From JAHEJJ01 sp965212205 (GTDB taxonomy: Bacteria; Bacteroidota; Bacteroidia; Flavobacteriales; Flavobacteriaceae): a stretch of 64,000 bases of DNA. The position numbers were made by a program, and so were the translations under genes. The stretch is from assembly GCA_965212205.1 (NCBI GenBank), contig CBDBUX010000018.1:1-64000 (forward strand), written 5' to 3'. Positions 9,010 through 18,282 of the stretch are shown in pieces; position 1 is the first letter of the stretch; every line of letters starts with the position of its first letter. The notes below the pieces were generated by a model, which had not been told where the DNA came from, did not search any database, and worked only from the letters and a program-made list of their open reading frames with translations.

Positions 9010-10647
9010 TTATGGACAAGGTTCAGCTCCGGGATAACCGCAGTTCTGTACCAAGTTAGGATTCGCAAGCAATTGCTGTGCTGGGATAGGGAAGAGGAGA
9101 CGTGCTTGGTTTCCAACTTCACCGCTAGGCTTGAATTCCCACGCACGCAGGTACTGGCCAAAACGCTTAAGGTCGTTCCTTCTCCAGGTTTCCCCGAACA
9201 ATTCTCTACCTCTTTCATCGAGGATAGTCTGAGCATCAGCAGATCCTAATGTTGTTGCTCCCCTTGCATTACGAAGAGTGTTGAGCATCGTTAAAGGATC
9301 TCCACCGTTTCTCCACATAGCCTCAGCTTTCATTAAATATGCATCTGCATATCTGAATACAGGCTGGTGTCCGGTGAATCCACCGAAACGCGGGCTATAC
9401 TTCATTAAACGGATACCTGTGATCTCGTTGTTATTGATTAAACTTGGAGAACCACTACCATCTACAAATTCTCTGGTAAATGCAAGTGGAGCACCTGCTC
9501 TGTCTTGCAGCGCTGATCCATTCAGATCGTATTGCTGGCCGACCAGGAATCCAAATCCAACATTTGAACCGTCTTCAAAACCTCCGTTATCTGAAGTACC
9601 ATCTCTTCCGGTAAAAGGAAGACCACTAGGAGGAACACCACCTCTTCTGGGTTCCTGATTGCTTAGAGGAGTTAAATCCAGAGCAACGTTGTTATCGTTA
9701 GCATTACCTTCAAAAAGATCGTAGTATTCAGCCAATGTACTAAAGCCATTCCATCCACCACCACCTATGGTAGTAGAGTTATAGTGAAGACCATTAAACA
9801 TTCTGTTTCCTACTGAAGAACCAAATGACCAAATGGTCTCGCTATTTGGCATATCTCTAAAGATATCGTAATAAGGCATGCTTTCTAGTTGATATCCCTG
9901 TGTAGTGATTTCATCAACTAATGCAATAACCTGACTCATATCTCCTGAATCGAATGTACCGCTTCCAGTATAAATTCCTTTGTTCAAAAGAACTTTGGCT
10001 TTCAAGTACCTGGCAGCTTCTTTGCTGGGCCTTCTTGTATCCTCAACCGCGCTACCTGCAGCTAAGCTGGAAAGGTTCGAGATTGCCTGATCTAGATCTG
10101 CTATGATAAAATCAACAGCTGTCTGTCCTGTAAACACTTCTGGAAGTGTTGAAGAAGGAAGCGTTACATCTCTAAATGGCACTTGTCCGAACCAGTCGAG
10201 TACAAGGTACATCGCATAAGCTCTTAAAAAGCTTGCTTCACCGATATTGGTTGCTGATGGGTTACTCCTAGAGTCGAGTACCTGAGAAGCCAGAAGCTGG
10301 CTACCATTCCACTCGTTAAAAGGATCAATAATATCCGATGCCTCAGCATTCCATTCATGGTTGTGAAGATTTCTCCACCTACCATTATCACCCCAGTCTG
10401 TTCCCCTTGTAGGGATAAGGAATGCATCGGTAGTAACTTCGTCCAGTGCATATTTATTAGCCTGGTTTTCATAATGTCCTCTCATACGGTTGATGATTTC
10501 ATCGACCGTAGAAGACGGATCCGCTAATCCCTGGAAACCTTCACTAATAATAGAATCGGTCTCTTTGATCTCCAAATTCGTACAGGAAGAAATTCCGAAG
10601 ACGAGCAGGAATGTATATAAGATTGTTTTAAAAAAGCTTCTTTTCAT
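9010..10647 (-). CDS. SusD/RagB-family outer-membrane glycan-binding lipoprotein
   Basis: A 545-residue lipoprotein that forms the surface lid of a SusCD oligosaccharide importer. The signal peptide MKRSFFKTILYTFLLVFGIS ends with the lipobox ISSC. The rest shows the alpha-helical TPR-like SusD fold: an N-terminal region with repeated helical hairpins (EASFLRAYAMYLVLDWFGQV, EAARYLKAKVLLNKG) and a C-terminal block with DAYLMKAEAMWRNGG and ERGRELFGETWRRNDLKRF, typical of the family. It lies 18 bases after susC, so the two are cotranscribed. The glycan cannot be read from the sequence. The location between xylose genes and alpha-glucan genes leaves xylo- or malto-oligosaccharide as candidates. 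Confidence 0.95.
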   Translation of the reverse strand: MKRSFFKTILYTFLLVFGISSCTNLEIKETDSIISEGFQGLADPSSTVDEIINRMRGHYENQANKYALDEVTTDAFLIPTRGTDWGDNGRWRNLHNHEWNAEASDIIDPFNEWNGSQLLASQVLDSRSNPSATNIGEASFLRAYAMYLVLDWFGQVPFRDVTLPSSTLPEVFTGQTAVDFIIADLDQAISNLSSLAAGSAVEDTRRPSKEAARYLKAKVLLNKGIYTGSGTFDSGDMSQVIALVDEITTQGYQLESMPYYDIFRDMPNSETIWSFGSSVGNRMFNGLHYNSTTIGGGGWNGFSTLAEYYDLFEGNANDNNVALDLTPLSNQEPRRGGVPPSGLPFTGRDGTSDNGGFEDGSNVGFGFLVGQQYDLNGSALQDRAGAPLAFTREFVDGSGSPSLINNNEITGIRLMKYSPRFGGFTGHQPVFRYADAYLMKAEAMWRNGGDPLTMLNTLRNARGATTLGSADAQTILDERGRELFGETWRRNDLKRFGQYLRAWEFKPSGEVGNQARLLFPIPAQQLLANPNLVQNCGYPGAEPCP

Positions 10648-10665
10648 GATCTACAATTTTTTCAA

Positions 10666-13600
10666 TTAAAATGACGCGTTAACTCCTACTACTATTGTTC
10701 TTGGATTCGGGTATCCGGCAAAGTCGATTCCCCTTGAAGGAACACCAGATCCGAGATCACCAGTATTAACTGTTACTTCGGGATCTAACCCACTGTAATC
10801 GGTGATCAGGAATAAGTTCTGTCCTGTTACCGAGAACCTCAAGGTTTTAACTGTACCCTCTCCACTTAGAGGCACGTTATAGCCAATGGTTGCGTTCTGC
10901 ATCCTGACAAAATCTCCTTTTTCCAAAAATCTTGTAGAAACGTCAGCAGAAGCACCTGCAGCCTCTCCGCTGGTCAATACATCACTGGTAACATTCCTTG
11001 CGTTGGTAATAGAACCTGAAGTAAAGAATGCGTTGGCGGTATTGTTATATACTGAAAATCCAAACTGGCCAGAGAAATAGGCCGAAAAATCCCAGTTATT
11101 AACTGTTGCGTTCAAAGAAAGACCTGTAGTAATCTCAGGTAATGCGCTTTCGCCAACAAATGTCTGATCTCCAATAGGATCTCCTACACCGTTACCATCT
11201 ACGTCTGTATACACTGGGAATCCATCAGAATCGAATCCTTCAAATATCGCCATATAGTACGAGAACAGAGGCTGATCAGCTTCGAATCTCTGGGCAAATG
11301 CACCAGATAATCCCTGACCATTAATTTCACCAGTGTTGATCGCACTTCTAAAGTCTTTCACCTCATTCTTGTTATAGGCAATGTTGAAAGACGCTCCGAA
11401 AGTCGCATTATCTTGTTGTACAAAATCATAGCCAAGTGTTAATTCAACACCCTGGTTAAGGATTTTGGCATCCTGGTTACCGAACTGGAATGGATCGATA
11501 GCAGGCTGTGCTGGAGGAGTCTGTAAGAGTACATCTGATGTTTCTCTTCGATAAACATCGATACTACCTTTAAACCTATCCAGGTTAAAACCAAAGTCAA
11601 AACCAACGTTGAAATCCAATGTTTGTTCCCACTTAAGATCTGGAACATCTGTGGCAACGATAGCCAAACCATTCTGGTTTACCTCGAGGGCATCGGTAAT
11701 TCCCAGCCCGCTAAATCGTTGACGAGCCACGAAGTTACCATAACCTAAACCGTCTTGGTTACCAGTAATACCAGCACTAAGTCGTATTTTCAATGTAGAA
11801 ACATTATCTCCGACAAAGTTTTCTTCGTTAAGCTTCCAGGCTACTGCACCAGAAGGGAAATAACCGTATTGGTTGTCAGGACCGAATCTTGAAGAACCAT
11901 CCGCTCTAATAGTACCTGTAAACAACCATTTGTTATGCAGGGAATAATTGACCCTTGCAAAGAACGACTGCAATTCATCTTTATTATCAAATGCATCAGC
12001 CGTCATGGCCTCAACAAGTTTGTTAAAACCAAAAGCATTTTGCTCACCGGCTACAACCATAGGAAATAAGCGGTTTACTGAAAGCTGGTTGCTATTTCTA
12101 CCATAAAAATATTGCTGATATCCACCGGAAATAGTAGCAGCTGCATTATCTACTACATTGCGAATATCGCGTTGCATTTTACGAAGGTCACTTGTTCCAA
12201 AACCACGTGCAGCAGCGTTAAAGCCACTAGTCCTGAAATCCTGGAAGGAATAACCAACCAGAACATCAAGGTTGTTATCGTTAAAGTCCTTGTTCCAATT
12301 CACAGTTGCTTCCAATAATTTACTCTCCCTGTTCAGAACATTGTAGTTACCCAAACCGTTTCCTGAAATACCGGTGAAAGATAAAATTTCCTTGGAAATC
12401 ACAGAAGTGTTGGCACCTTCTGACTTATCGTAACCAAGGTTTACTTTGGCACTCCATTCGTCAGTGAATTTATAATTCGCCGAGCCATTGAGTAGTAAAC
12501 GATCGGTTATAGTTTCGAACCTTGTATTTGCCAAATAGTTCGCTGGCTTGATAAGTGTACCACCATCATCGAAATTCGGACTGGTAGGCCATGTTGGGTT
12601 AGCTGAGTATGAAGCACCCAAAAGGTCACCACGGAATCCAGATCCACCACTAATAGGAGGAGTCTCATCATTTACACGTGAAACACTTGCCTGAATATTG
12701 GTAGTTAATTTGTCATCGAACCATCGATGAGACCAGTTTACACGTCCGGTAAGCCTCTCAAGACTAGACGCCTCAACAACACCGAATTGCTTTTGGTATC
12801 CAAGTGTCGCACGAATATTTCCACCACCATAGTTATTTGAGTAAGCCAAATTGGTTAATGGAGATACTGAAGTACGAGTTACGAAATCCTGCCAGTTAGT
12901 ATTGGCTCCAAAATCCACCGCGTTGGCATCACCACCGAATTGTGTTACACCTGCAAGGAATTCATTCCTGTTCAGGAGATCATAACTGTTTGCTGGAGTG
13001 GCAATGGCCATAGAGGTGCTGAGTTCCCATTTCCCTCCTGTAGCAGCTTTCCCGCTTTTGGTGGTAATGATCACAACACCATTTGCACCCCTGGATCCGT
13101 AGATCGCAGTAGCAGATGCATCTTTCAGAATTGAGATGCTCTCAATATCTGAAGGGTTGATAAAGTTTAATGGGTTTCTAGTAGACGTGTCCCCGTTACC
13201 TGTATCGGATGACGGAGATGTATTATCACCTGAGAGTGGAATACCGTCGACTACGAAAAGTGGATTGTTGTTCGAACGAACGGAGTTAGAACCCCTAATG
13301 TTCAATCGAATTCCTGCACCAGGTTCCCCACTCGCCTGCTGGATGTTAACACCCGCTGTCTTACCGGCAATCAATTGCTCGGGAGACGCAATCACACCAG
13401 CGTTGAAGTCTTCGGCTGATACTGCTGCCACAGCACCTGTCGCATCTTTAACGGTAGTTGTACCGTAACCGATGATGACAACCTCATCCAATGCCTGAGC
13501 ATCTTCCTGGAGAATTACATTAATCGTAGACTGACCGTTTACGGCAACCTCTTGAGAACTGTACCCAATGTAACTGAATACTAATGTGCCATCAGAGTCC

Positions 13601-13791
13601 ACGTTACTTAAGATGTAATTACCATCGAAGTCCGTTTGCGTACCAGTTGTCGTTCCTTTTAATACAACACTAGCCCCGGGCAGAGGACCATTTACATCAG
13701 AAACAGTACCTGATACTTCTTGTGCTTCAACCAGCCCAAAGCAAAAAATAGCCCCAACTAGTAAAAAGCTTTTAAGTAGCGTAATCTTCAT
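10666..13791 (-). CDS. SusC/RagA-family TonB-dependent outer-membrane transporter
   Basis: A 1041-residue outer-membrane receptor that imports oligosaccharides with the partner SusD, powered by TonB-ExbBD. In order it has a signal peptide ending GLVEAQ, a carboxypeptidase-regulatory-like domain (GPLPGASVVLKGTTTGTQTD, residues about 25-105), a TonB-box-like segment (LDEVVIIGYGT), a plug domain with the SusC signature (IRGSNSVRSNNNPLFVVDG) and a large beta-barrel that ends in an aromatic residue (VGVNASF). There is no anti-sigma-interacting N-terminal extension, so control by the divergent LacI regulator is more likely than by an ECF sigma/anti-sigma pair. Substrate is not determinable here. 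Confidence 0.96.
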   Translation of the reverse strand: MKITLLKSFLLVGAIFCFGLVEAQEVSGTVSDVNGPLPGASVVLKGTTTGTQTDFDGNYILSNVDSDGTLVFSYIGYSSQEVAVNGQSTINVILQEDAQALDEVVIIGYGTTTVKDATGAVAAVSAEDFNAGVIASPEQLIAGKTAGVNIQQASGEPGAGIRLNIRGSNSVRSNNNPLFVVDGIPLSGDNTSPSSDTGNGDTSTRNPLNFINPSDIESISILKDASATAIYGSRGANGVVIITTKSGKAATGGKWELSTSMAIATPANSYDLLNRNEFLAGVTQFGGDANAVDFGANTNWQDFVTRTSVSPLTNLAYSNNYGGGNIRATLGYQKQFGVVEASSLERLTGRVNWSHRWFDDKLTTNIQASVSRVNDETPPISGGSGFRGDLLGASYSANPTWPTSPNFDDGGTLIKPANYLANTRFETITDRLLLNGSANYKFTDEWSAKVNLGYDKSEGANTSVISKEILSFTGISGNGLGNYNVLNRESKLLEATVNWNKDFNDNNLDVLVGYSFQDFRTSGFNAAARGFGTSDLRKMQRDIRNVVDNAAATISGGYQQYFYGRNSNQLSVNRLFPMVVAGEQNAFGFNKLVEAMTADAFDNKDELQSFFARVNYSLHNKWLFTGTIRADGSSRFGPDNQYGYFPSGAVAWKLNEENFVGDNVSTLKIRLSAGITGNQDGLGYGNFVARQRFSGLGITDALEVNQNGLAIVATDVPDLKWEQTLDFNVGFDFGFNLDRFKGSIDVYRRETSDVLLQTPPAQPAIDPFQFGNQDAKILNQGVELTLGYDFVQQDNATFGASFNIAYNKNEVKDFRSAINTGEINGQGLSGAFAQRFEADQPLFSYYMAIFEGFDSDGFPVYTDVDGNGVGDPIGDQTFVGESALPEITTGLSLNATVNNWDFSAYFSGQFGFSVYNNTANAFFTSGSITNARNVTSDVLTSGEAAGASADVSTRFLEKGDFVRMQNATIGYNVPLSGEGTVKTLRFSVTGQNLFLITDYSGLDPEVTVNTGDLGSGVPSRGIDFAGYPNPRTIVVGVNASF

Positions 13792-13871
13792 AAAAAGTTA
13801 ATTTTAAGTTTAGTTAATTTTAAATCCAAAGGTTAAACATATGTAAAAAATAGTTAAAGTCTTAATACTCA

Positions 13872-13907
13872 CAACACGACCACCGATACGAAATCGGTTT
13901 CGTGTTG
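13872..13907. promoter_or_regulatory. Palindrome, candidate LacI-family operator or leader hairpin
   Basis: Two nested dyads are present. The outer one pairs CAACACGA with TCGTGTTG and an inner stem ACCGAT/ATCGGT around a 5-base loop. Within it lies ACGAAA-TCGG-TTTCGT (13888-13903), which resembles the short AT-flanked, CG-centred operators bound by LacI-family regulators. It sits about 80-115 bases upstream of susC and beside lacI. On the susC transcript it could also fold as an RNA hairpin. It lacks a following T run, so a terminator is unlikely. Confidence 0.55.
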
Positions 13908-13982
13908 ATAACTTTTAGAAAATAACAGTTTTGTAATTCAAACTAAAATAAATTAACAAAACTGCGGTTTGGGGGTGAATAA

Positions 13983-14015
13983 TTTGTCAAAAACAAGACA
14001 AATATAGTACTTTTT
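13983..14015 (+). promoter_or_regulatory. Candidate promoter of the lacI-pgmB-GH65-GH13 operon
   Basis: TTTG at 13983-13986 is followed after 21 bases by TACTTTTT (14008-14015), one mismatch from the Bacteroidota -7 element TAnnTTTG. It would give a leader of about 120 bases. The spacing is at the upper end of the usual range, so this is tentative. Confidence 0.3.
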
Positions 14016-14033
14016 TATTCACACGAATCCAAA
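13999..14033 (-). promoter_or_regulatory. Candidate promoter of susC
   Basis: On the minus strand TTTG (14030-14033) is followed after 23 bases by TATATTTG (13999-14006), a perfect match to TAnnTTTG. The implied start site near 13992 leaves a leader of about 200 bases that contains both dyads. That places the putative operators just downstream of the start site, a normal position for repression. Confidence 0.42.
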
Positions 14034-14143
14034 CACTTCCTTGAAAATAGGGGCCAAGATAATTTTTTGTGTTAAAATGAACAATTTTTTACAATTAATT
14101 TTTTTAGGTTTAATTTAACTTTACAATAGACCAACTCTTCCTT

Positions 14144-15163
14144 TTGAAAAAAAAAATCACCCTTAAGGATATTGCCAGGGAACTAGATGTCTCTATATCC
14201 ACAGTCTCAAAGGCCCTAAAGAACAGCGAAGAAATCGGAAGGGATACCAAGGAGAAAATCCAGGCTTTCGCTAAACTGTATAACTACAAACCGAATAATA
14301 TTGCGATCAGCCTGAAGAATAAGCGCACTAAGAACATCGGTGTTATTATACCAGACATCGTACATCATTTTTTCACGACGGTTTTCAGGGGTATTGAAAA
14401 CTTCGCAAATCAGAAAGGATATAATGTGATTGTATGTGTTTCAGATGAATCATTTGACAAAGAAGTGATCAATATGGAGATGCTGGCGAATGGGAGTATA
14501 GACGGATTTATTATGGCCCTGTCTGCGGAAACACAAATGAAGAACGATTTTAATCACCTTAAAGAAATAACCGAACAAGGTATTCCATTAGTGCTCTTCG
14601 ACCGGGTAACTGAGGAAGTGAATTGCGATAAAGTGATTATCAACGATGAGCAGGCAGCCCACGATGCTGTGGTAAAATTGATTGCTAGTGGTAAAAAAAG
14701 AATTGCACTATTCACAACAGAAAATTACCTGGGCGTGAGCAGAAAGAGAGCGGATGGTTATTTCAGGGCCCTGAAGGAACACAGCATTGAGATAGACGAA
14801 ACCCTTGTATTAGAATTGCCTTTTCAATTTGAAAATGAAGAAAAGAGCGAAGCCTTTTTTAATAGTCAGAATTTTGATGCTGTATTATGCGTGAATGAAA
14901 TATTTGCCGTCAGGGCCATGCGGATCGCTCAACATAAAGGCATAAAGATTCCCGAAGATCTATCGATCATCGGGTTCACCGACGGAATTCTTTCCAAATT
15001 ATCCACTCCAAGTTTAACCTCTGTAGCACAGCATGGGATCAGGATGGGAGAGATCGCTGCAAAGTTGTTGATTGAAAAAGTGGAAAACGACAGTGAACAA
15101 GAAACATTTCGCACCGAAATAATTGAGGCAACAATTATTGAAAGAGAATCAACAATACATTAA
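14144..15163 (+). CDS. LacI-family transcriptional regulator
   Basis: A 339-residue DNA-binding regulator. The N-terminal helix-turn-helix reads LKDIARELDVSISTVSKAL, followed by the hinge helix region (YKPNNIAISLKNKRTKNIGV) and a periplasmic-binding-protein-like sensor domain (IGVIIPDIVHHFF, IPLVLFDR, IIGFTDG, SLTSVAQHG). It likely responds to a sugar or sugar phosphate and controls the divergent susCD and/or its own operon with pgmB and GH65. The start is a TTG directly followed by ten A residues; no in-frame ATG is close, and the family normally begins MKKKITLKDIA, so TTG is accepted. There is no Shine-Dalgarno sequence, as usual in this phylum. Confidence 0.94.
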   Translation: MKKKITLKDIARELDVSISTVSKALKNSEEIGRDTKEKIQAFAKLYNYKPNNIAISLKNKRTKNIGVIIPDIVHHFFTTVFRGIENFANQKGYNVIVCVSDESFDKEVINMEMLANGSIDGFIMALSAETQMKNDFNHLKEITEQGIPLVLFDRVTEEVNCDKVIINDEQAAHDAVVKLIASGKKRIALFTTENYLGVSRKRADGYFRALKEHSIEIDETLVLELPFQFENEEKSEAFFNSQNFDAVLCVNEIFAVRAMRIAQHKGIKIPEDLSIIGFTDGILSKLSTPSLTSVAQHGIRMGEIAAKLLIEKVENDSEQETFRTEIIEATIIERESTIH

Positions 15164-15190
15164 TTTCACAAACTATTTTTTACTTTGCTC

Positions 15191-15862
15191 ATGACTAAAG
15201 CTGGATTTATTTTTGATCTGGATGGGGTGATCGTTGACACCGCCAGATATCACTACCTGGCATGGAAAAAACTTGCTGATGAATTAGCAATACCTTTTTC
15301 GAAAGAAGACAACGAAAGATTTAAAGGAGTAAGCCGTATAAGATGCCTGGAGATCCTGTTGGAAATGGGTAATATTGAAGTTTCCACAGAACAGTTCAAT
15401 CATTGGCTTCAGGAGAAGAATCAAGACTACCTCTCCTATATCGATACCATGGATGAATCGGAAATCCTGCCCGATGTGGTTAAGGTGCTCCAGTACCTGC
15501 ATGAACGCAACATTGCTATGGCCCTGGGATCTGCCAGTAAAAATGCCCTTGCTATTTTGGAAAAGGTGAAGCTAATCCCTTACTTTGATACCGTGGTCGA
15601 TGGGAATGCGGTTACCAAGGCGAAACCAGATCCGGAAGTGTTTTTAAAGGCGGCCGAAACTCTTAAAATCACCGCCGCCCATTGTGTAGTATTTGAAGAT
15701 GCCCAGGCAGGAATAGAAGCGGCTAATGCAGCAGGAATGATAAGTGTTGGTATCGGAAATAGTGAAGTACTAGGAAAAGCGGATTATAATTTTAACGACT
15801 TCACCGAGATCGATCTGGATTTTCTGTCTGATCTTGTAAGTGAGCTTAACGGCAAAACATAA
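15191..15862 (+). CDS. pgmB: Beta-phosphoglucomutase, HAD superfamily
   Basis: Converts beta-D-glucose 1-phosphate to glucose 6-phosphate. The HAD motif I is FDLDGVIVDTARYHYLAWK, with nucleophile and acid/base aspartates in DLDGV. The later loops are GSASKN (motif II), KAKPDPEVFLKAAE (motif III Lys) and VFEDAQAGIEAANAAGM (motif IV). These are typical of beta-PGM rather than generic HAD phosphatases. I start it at ATG 15191; a TTG two codons upstream is less likely. It lies 27 bases after lacI and 32 before the GH65 phosphorylase, whose product is its substrate, so the two genes form one cytoplasmic pathway. Confidence 0.94.
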   Translation: MTKAGFIFDLDGVIVDTARYHYLAWKKLADELAIPFSKEDNERFKGVSRIRCLEILLEMGNIEVSTEQFNHWLQEKNQDYLSYIDTMDESEILPDVVKVLQYLHERNIAMALGSASKNALAILEKVKLIPYFDTVVDGNAVTKAKPDPEVFLKAAETLKITAAHCVVFEDAQAGIEAANAAGMISVGIGNSEVLGKADYNFNDFTEIDLDFLSDLVSELNGKT

Positions 15863-15894
15863 TAAATTGAATAACATTATATAATAAGGTATAG

Positions 15895-18213
15895 ATGAAT
15901 CAGGACTATATAGTAGCAGATGCTTGGTCGATAATCGAGGAAGGATTTGAAAAGGAAAATGTAAAATCCTCGGAAAGCCTCTTTAGTATAGGTAACGGGG
16001 CTATGGGCCAAAGGGCAAATTTTGAAGAACAATATTCAGGCAATACCTTCCAGGGAAGCTACATCGCCGGAGTGTATTACCCAGACAAAACCCGGGTAGG
16101 GTGGTGGAAAAATGGTTATCCGGAATATTTTGCTAAAGTCCTCAATGCGCCCAATTGGATTGGAATCAATGTATTGGTTAACGGTGAAGCGCTCGATTTG
16201 AATACCTGTACTGGCTTAAAAAATTTCAGAAGAGAACTCAATATGAGAGAAGGCTGGTACCAGAGACGCTTCGATGCGACCATGCCCAACGGAGTTGAGG
16301 TGATGGTGAAGTCTACCCGCTTTCTTAGCCTGGATCTCGACGAGCTTGGTGTTATCAAATATGAGGTAACCCTGGTGAATCAAAAGGGCACGGTAGAATT
16401 TGTGCCTTATCTCGATAGCGGGATACAGAATGAAGATAGTAACTGGGACGATAAATTCTGGAATACTACAAATGTATTGTCAGATGGCACACAGGCATTT
16501 ATCGAAGCACATACCATGAAAACCCAATTCGATACCTGTACCTTCATGGAAGCCCAACTGCTAGGTGATGATAATAGTACACCCCTTGAAGAAATCAGCG
16601 AGGAGCTCTGGGTGGGGCACAGATATCAGCAGGAGGTGGAAAAAGGTTCTACAGCAGGCTTGCTGAAATTTGGAGGATATACCGTATCGCGCAATCATAA
16701 GAGCGATGAATTGATAAAGGCGGCTAAAACGACGCTTAAAAAAGCTGATGAGCTCGGGTTTGATCGATTGCTGGAAATGCAAAAAACAGCCTGGGCTAAG
16801 ATATGGGATATGAGCGATATCACCATTGAAGGCGATGTTGATGCTCAGCAAGGCATCCGTTTCAATATATTTCATCTGAACCAGACCTACCTGGGCACAG
16901 ATTCGCGCCTTAATATAGGTCCAAAAGGATTCACGGGGGAGAAGTATGGTGGTAGTACCTATTGGGATACGGAAGCTTATTGTATACCTTTTTATATGGC
17001 TACCAAAGATCACAAGGTAGCCAGGAACCTGCTACAGTATCGATATAACCATTTGCAAAAAGCCATTGAGAATGCACAGAAGTTGGGCTTTTCGGGAGGG
17101 GCAGCTCTTTATCCCATGGTCACTATGAACGGCGAGGAGTGCCATAACGAATGGGAGATCACCTTCGAAGAAATCCACCGGAATGGAGCTATTGCATTTG
17201 CGATTTATAACTACTTTAGGTTTACAGGAGATTATTCGTATATCCCGGAAATGGGTCTTGAAGTATTGATAGGGATTTCCAGATTCTGGCAACAACGAGC
17301 CTCCTATTCGACTGAAAAAAACAAGTATGTAATCCTAGGAGTAACAGGACCGAATGAGTACGAAAACAATGTAAACAATAATTGGTATACAAATTATCTG
17401 GCCCAGTGGTGTATCAGGTATACGTTAGAACAACTCCAAAAAGTAAAAGATGGTTACCCACAGGATTACGAACGGATCATAGGACAGACAAAAATATCGG
17501 ATGCTGAAACCGAGGCCTGGCTCGAGGTGGCAAATAATATGTACTTCCCGTATTCGGAGAAGCACGACATCTACCTTCAGCAAGATGGCTTCCTCGATAA
17601 GGAGCTCATCACAGTTGAGGAGTTGGATAAGTCTCAAAGACCGATCAACCAGAAATGGAGCTGGGACAGGATTCTCAGATCTCCCTATATAAAACAGGCC
17701 GACACCCTCCAGGGTCTTTATCTTTTCGAAGATCAGTTCGATCTGAAGGAGATTGAACGTCATTTCGATTTTTACGAACCCTTTACAGTTCACGAGTCTT
17801 CACTATCGCCTTGCGTACATTCTATCCTTGCTGCCAAGCTCGATAGAACTGCCAAGGCATATGAACTTTATCTGAGGACCTCCAGGCTCGATCTTGATGA
17901 TTATAATAAAGAAGTGGAGGAAGGATTACATATTACCTCAATGGCAGGTACCTGGATGAGTATCGTGGAAGGTTTTGGCGGTATGAGAGTGGAAGAGGAC
18001 AAGCTCTGTTTTACACCGAGAATTCCCGATCAATGGCAGGCATATTCCTTTAAGGTGAATTTTAGAGATCGTGTATTGAAAGTAAAAGTAACCAGAGAGA
18101 ACACAAGTTTCGAACTCGAGGGGAAAGAAGAAATGTCTATTCGCATCTACGGAAAAAGACTGGTATTGAAACCTTCAGCCGAGGTAAGTGAAACAAATTC
18201 TTTTGCAACTTAA
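15895..18213 (+). CDS. GH65 disaccharide phosphorylase (maltose phosphorylase-like)
   Basis: Cytoplasmic inverting phosphorylase that cleaves an alpha-linked glucose disaccharide with phosphate to glucose and beta-glucose 1-phosphate. The 772-residue length and the order of domains (beta-sandwich, alpha/alpha barrel, C-terminal sheet) fit GH65. The likely general-acid glutamate is about residue 488 in TGPNEYENNVNNNWYTN. NGEECHNEWEITFEEIHRN and SSLSPCVHSI mark further conserved active-site regions. There is no signal peptide. pgmB immediately upstream uses its product. Maltose is the most likely substrate because two GH13 enzymes follow, but kojibiose, nigerose or trehalose phosphorylases share the motifs. 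Confidence 0.93.
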   Translation: MNQDYIVADAWSIIEEGFEKENVKSSESLFSIGNGAMGQRANFEEQYSGNTFQGSYIAGVYYPDKTRVGWWKNGYPEYFAKVLNAPNWIGINVLVNGEALDLNTCTGLKNFRRELNMREGWYQRRFDATMPNGVEVMVKSTRFLSLDLDELGVIKYEVTLVNQKGTVEFVPYLDSGIQNEDSNWDDKFWNTTNVLSDGTQAFIEAHTMKTQFDTCTFMEAQLLGDDNSTPLEEISEELWVGHRYQQEVEKGSTAGLLKFGGYTVSRNHKSDELIKAAKTTLKKADELGFDRLLEMQKTAWAKIWDMSDITIEGDVDAQQGIRFNIFHLNQTYLGTDSRLNIGPKGFTGEKYGGSTYWDTEAYCIPFYMATKDHKVARNLLQYRYNHLQKAIENAQKLGFSGGAALYPMVTMNGEECHNEWEITFEEIHRNGAIAFAIYNYFRFTGDYSYIPEMGLEVLIGISRFWQQRASYSTEKNKYVILGVTGPNEYENNVNNNWYTNYLAQWCIRYTLEQLQKVKDGYPQDYERIIGQTKISDAETEAWLEVANNMYFPYSEKHDIYLQQDGFLDKELITVEELDKSQRPINQKWSWDRILRSPYIKQADTLQGLYLFEDQFDLKEIERHFDFYEPFTVHESSLSPCVHSILAAKLDRTAKAYELYLRTSRLDLDDYNKEVEEGLHITSMAGTWMSIVEGFGGMRVEEDKLCFTPRIPDQWQAYSFKVNFRDRVLKVKVTRENTSFELEGKEEMSIRIYGKRLVLKPSAEVSETNSFAT

Positions 18214-18282
18214 GGCATAACTATGTCGGATGATAAAAGGTATAGAAGAGCGTAATTCCCTTGGGACACTTACATACTAATA

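Larger units (their letters stand above)
13792..14143. promoter_or_regulatory. Divergent control region between susC and lacI
   Basis: This is the only gap above 300 bases. It is AT-rich and holds no convincing small gene. It contains candidate promoters pointing both ways, a long imperfect palindrome at 13872-13907 and a weaker dyad AAAC-TGCG-GTTT at 13959-13970. The lacI gene probably controls both its own operon and susCD from here. Confidence 0.7.

Noticed and set aside
16561..17013. Open reading frame of 150 codons antisense to the GH65 gene
   Set aside because: It lies wholly inside a well-supported enzyme gene and has no recognisable domain or start context.
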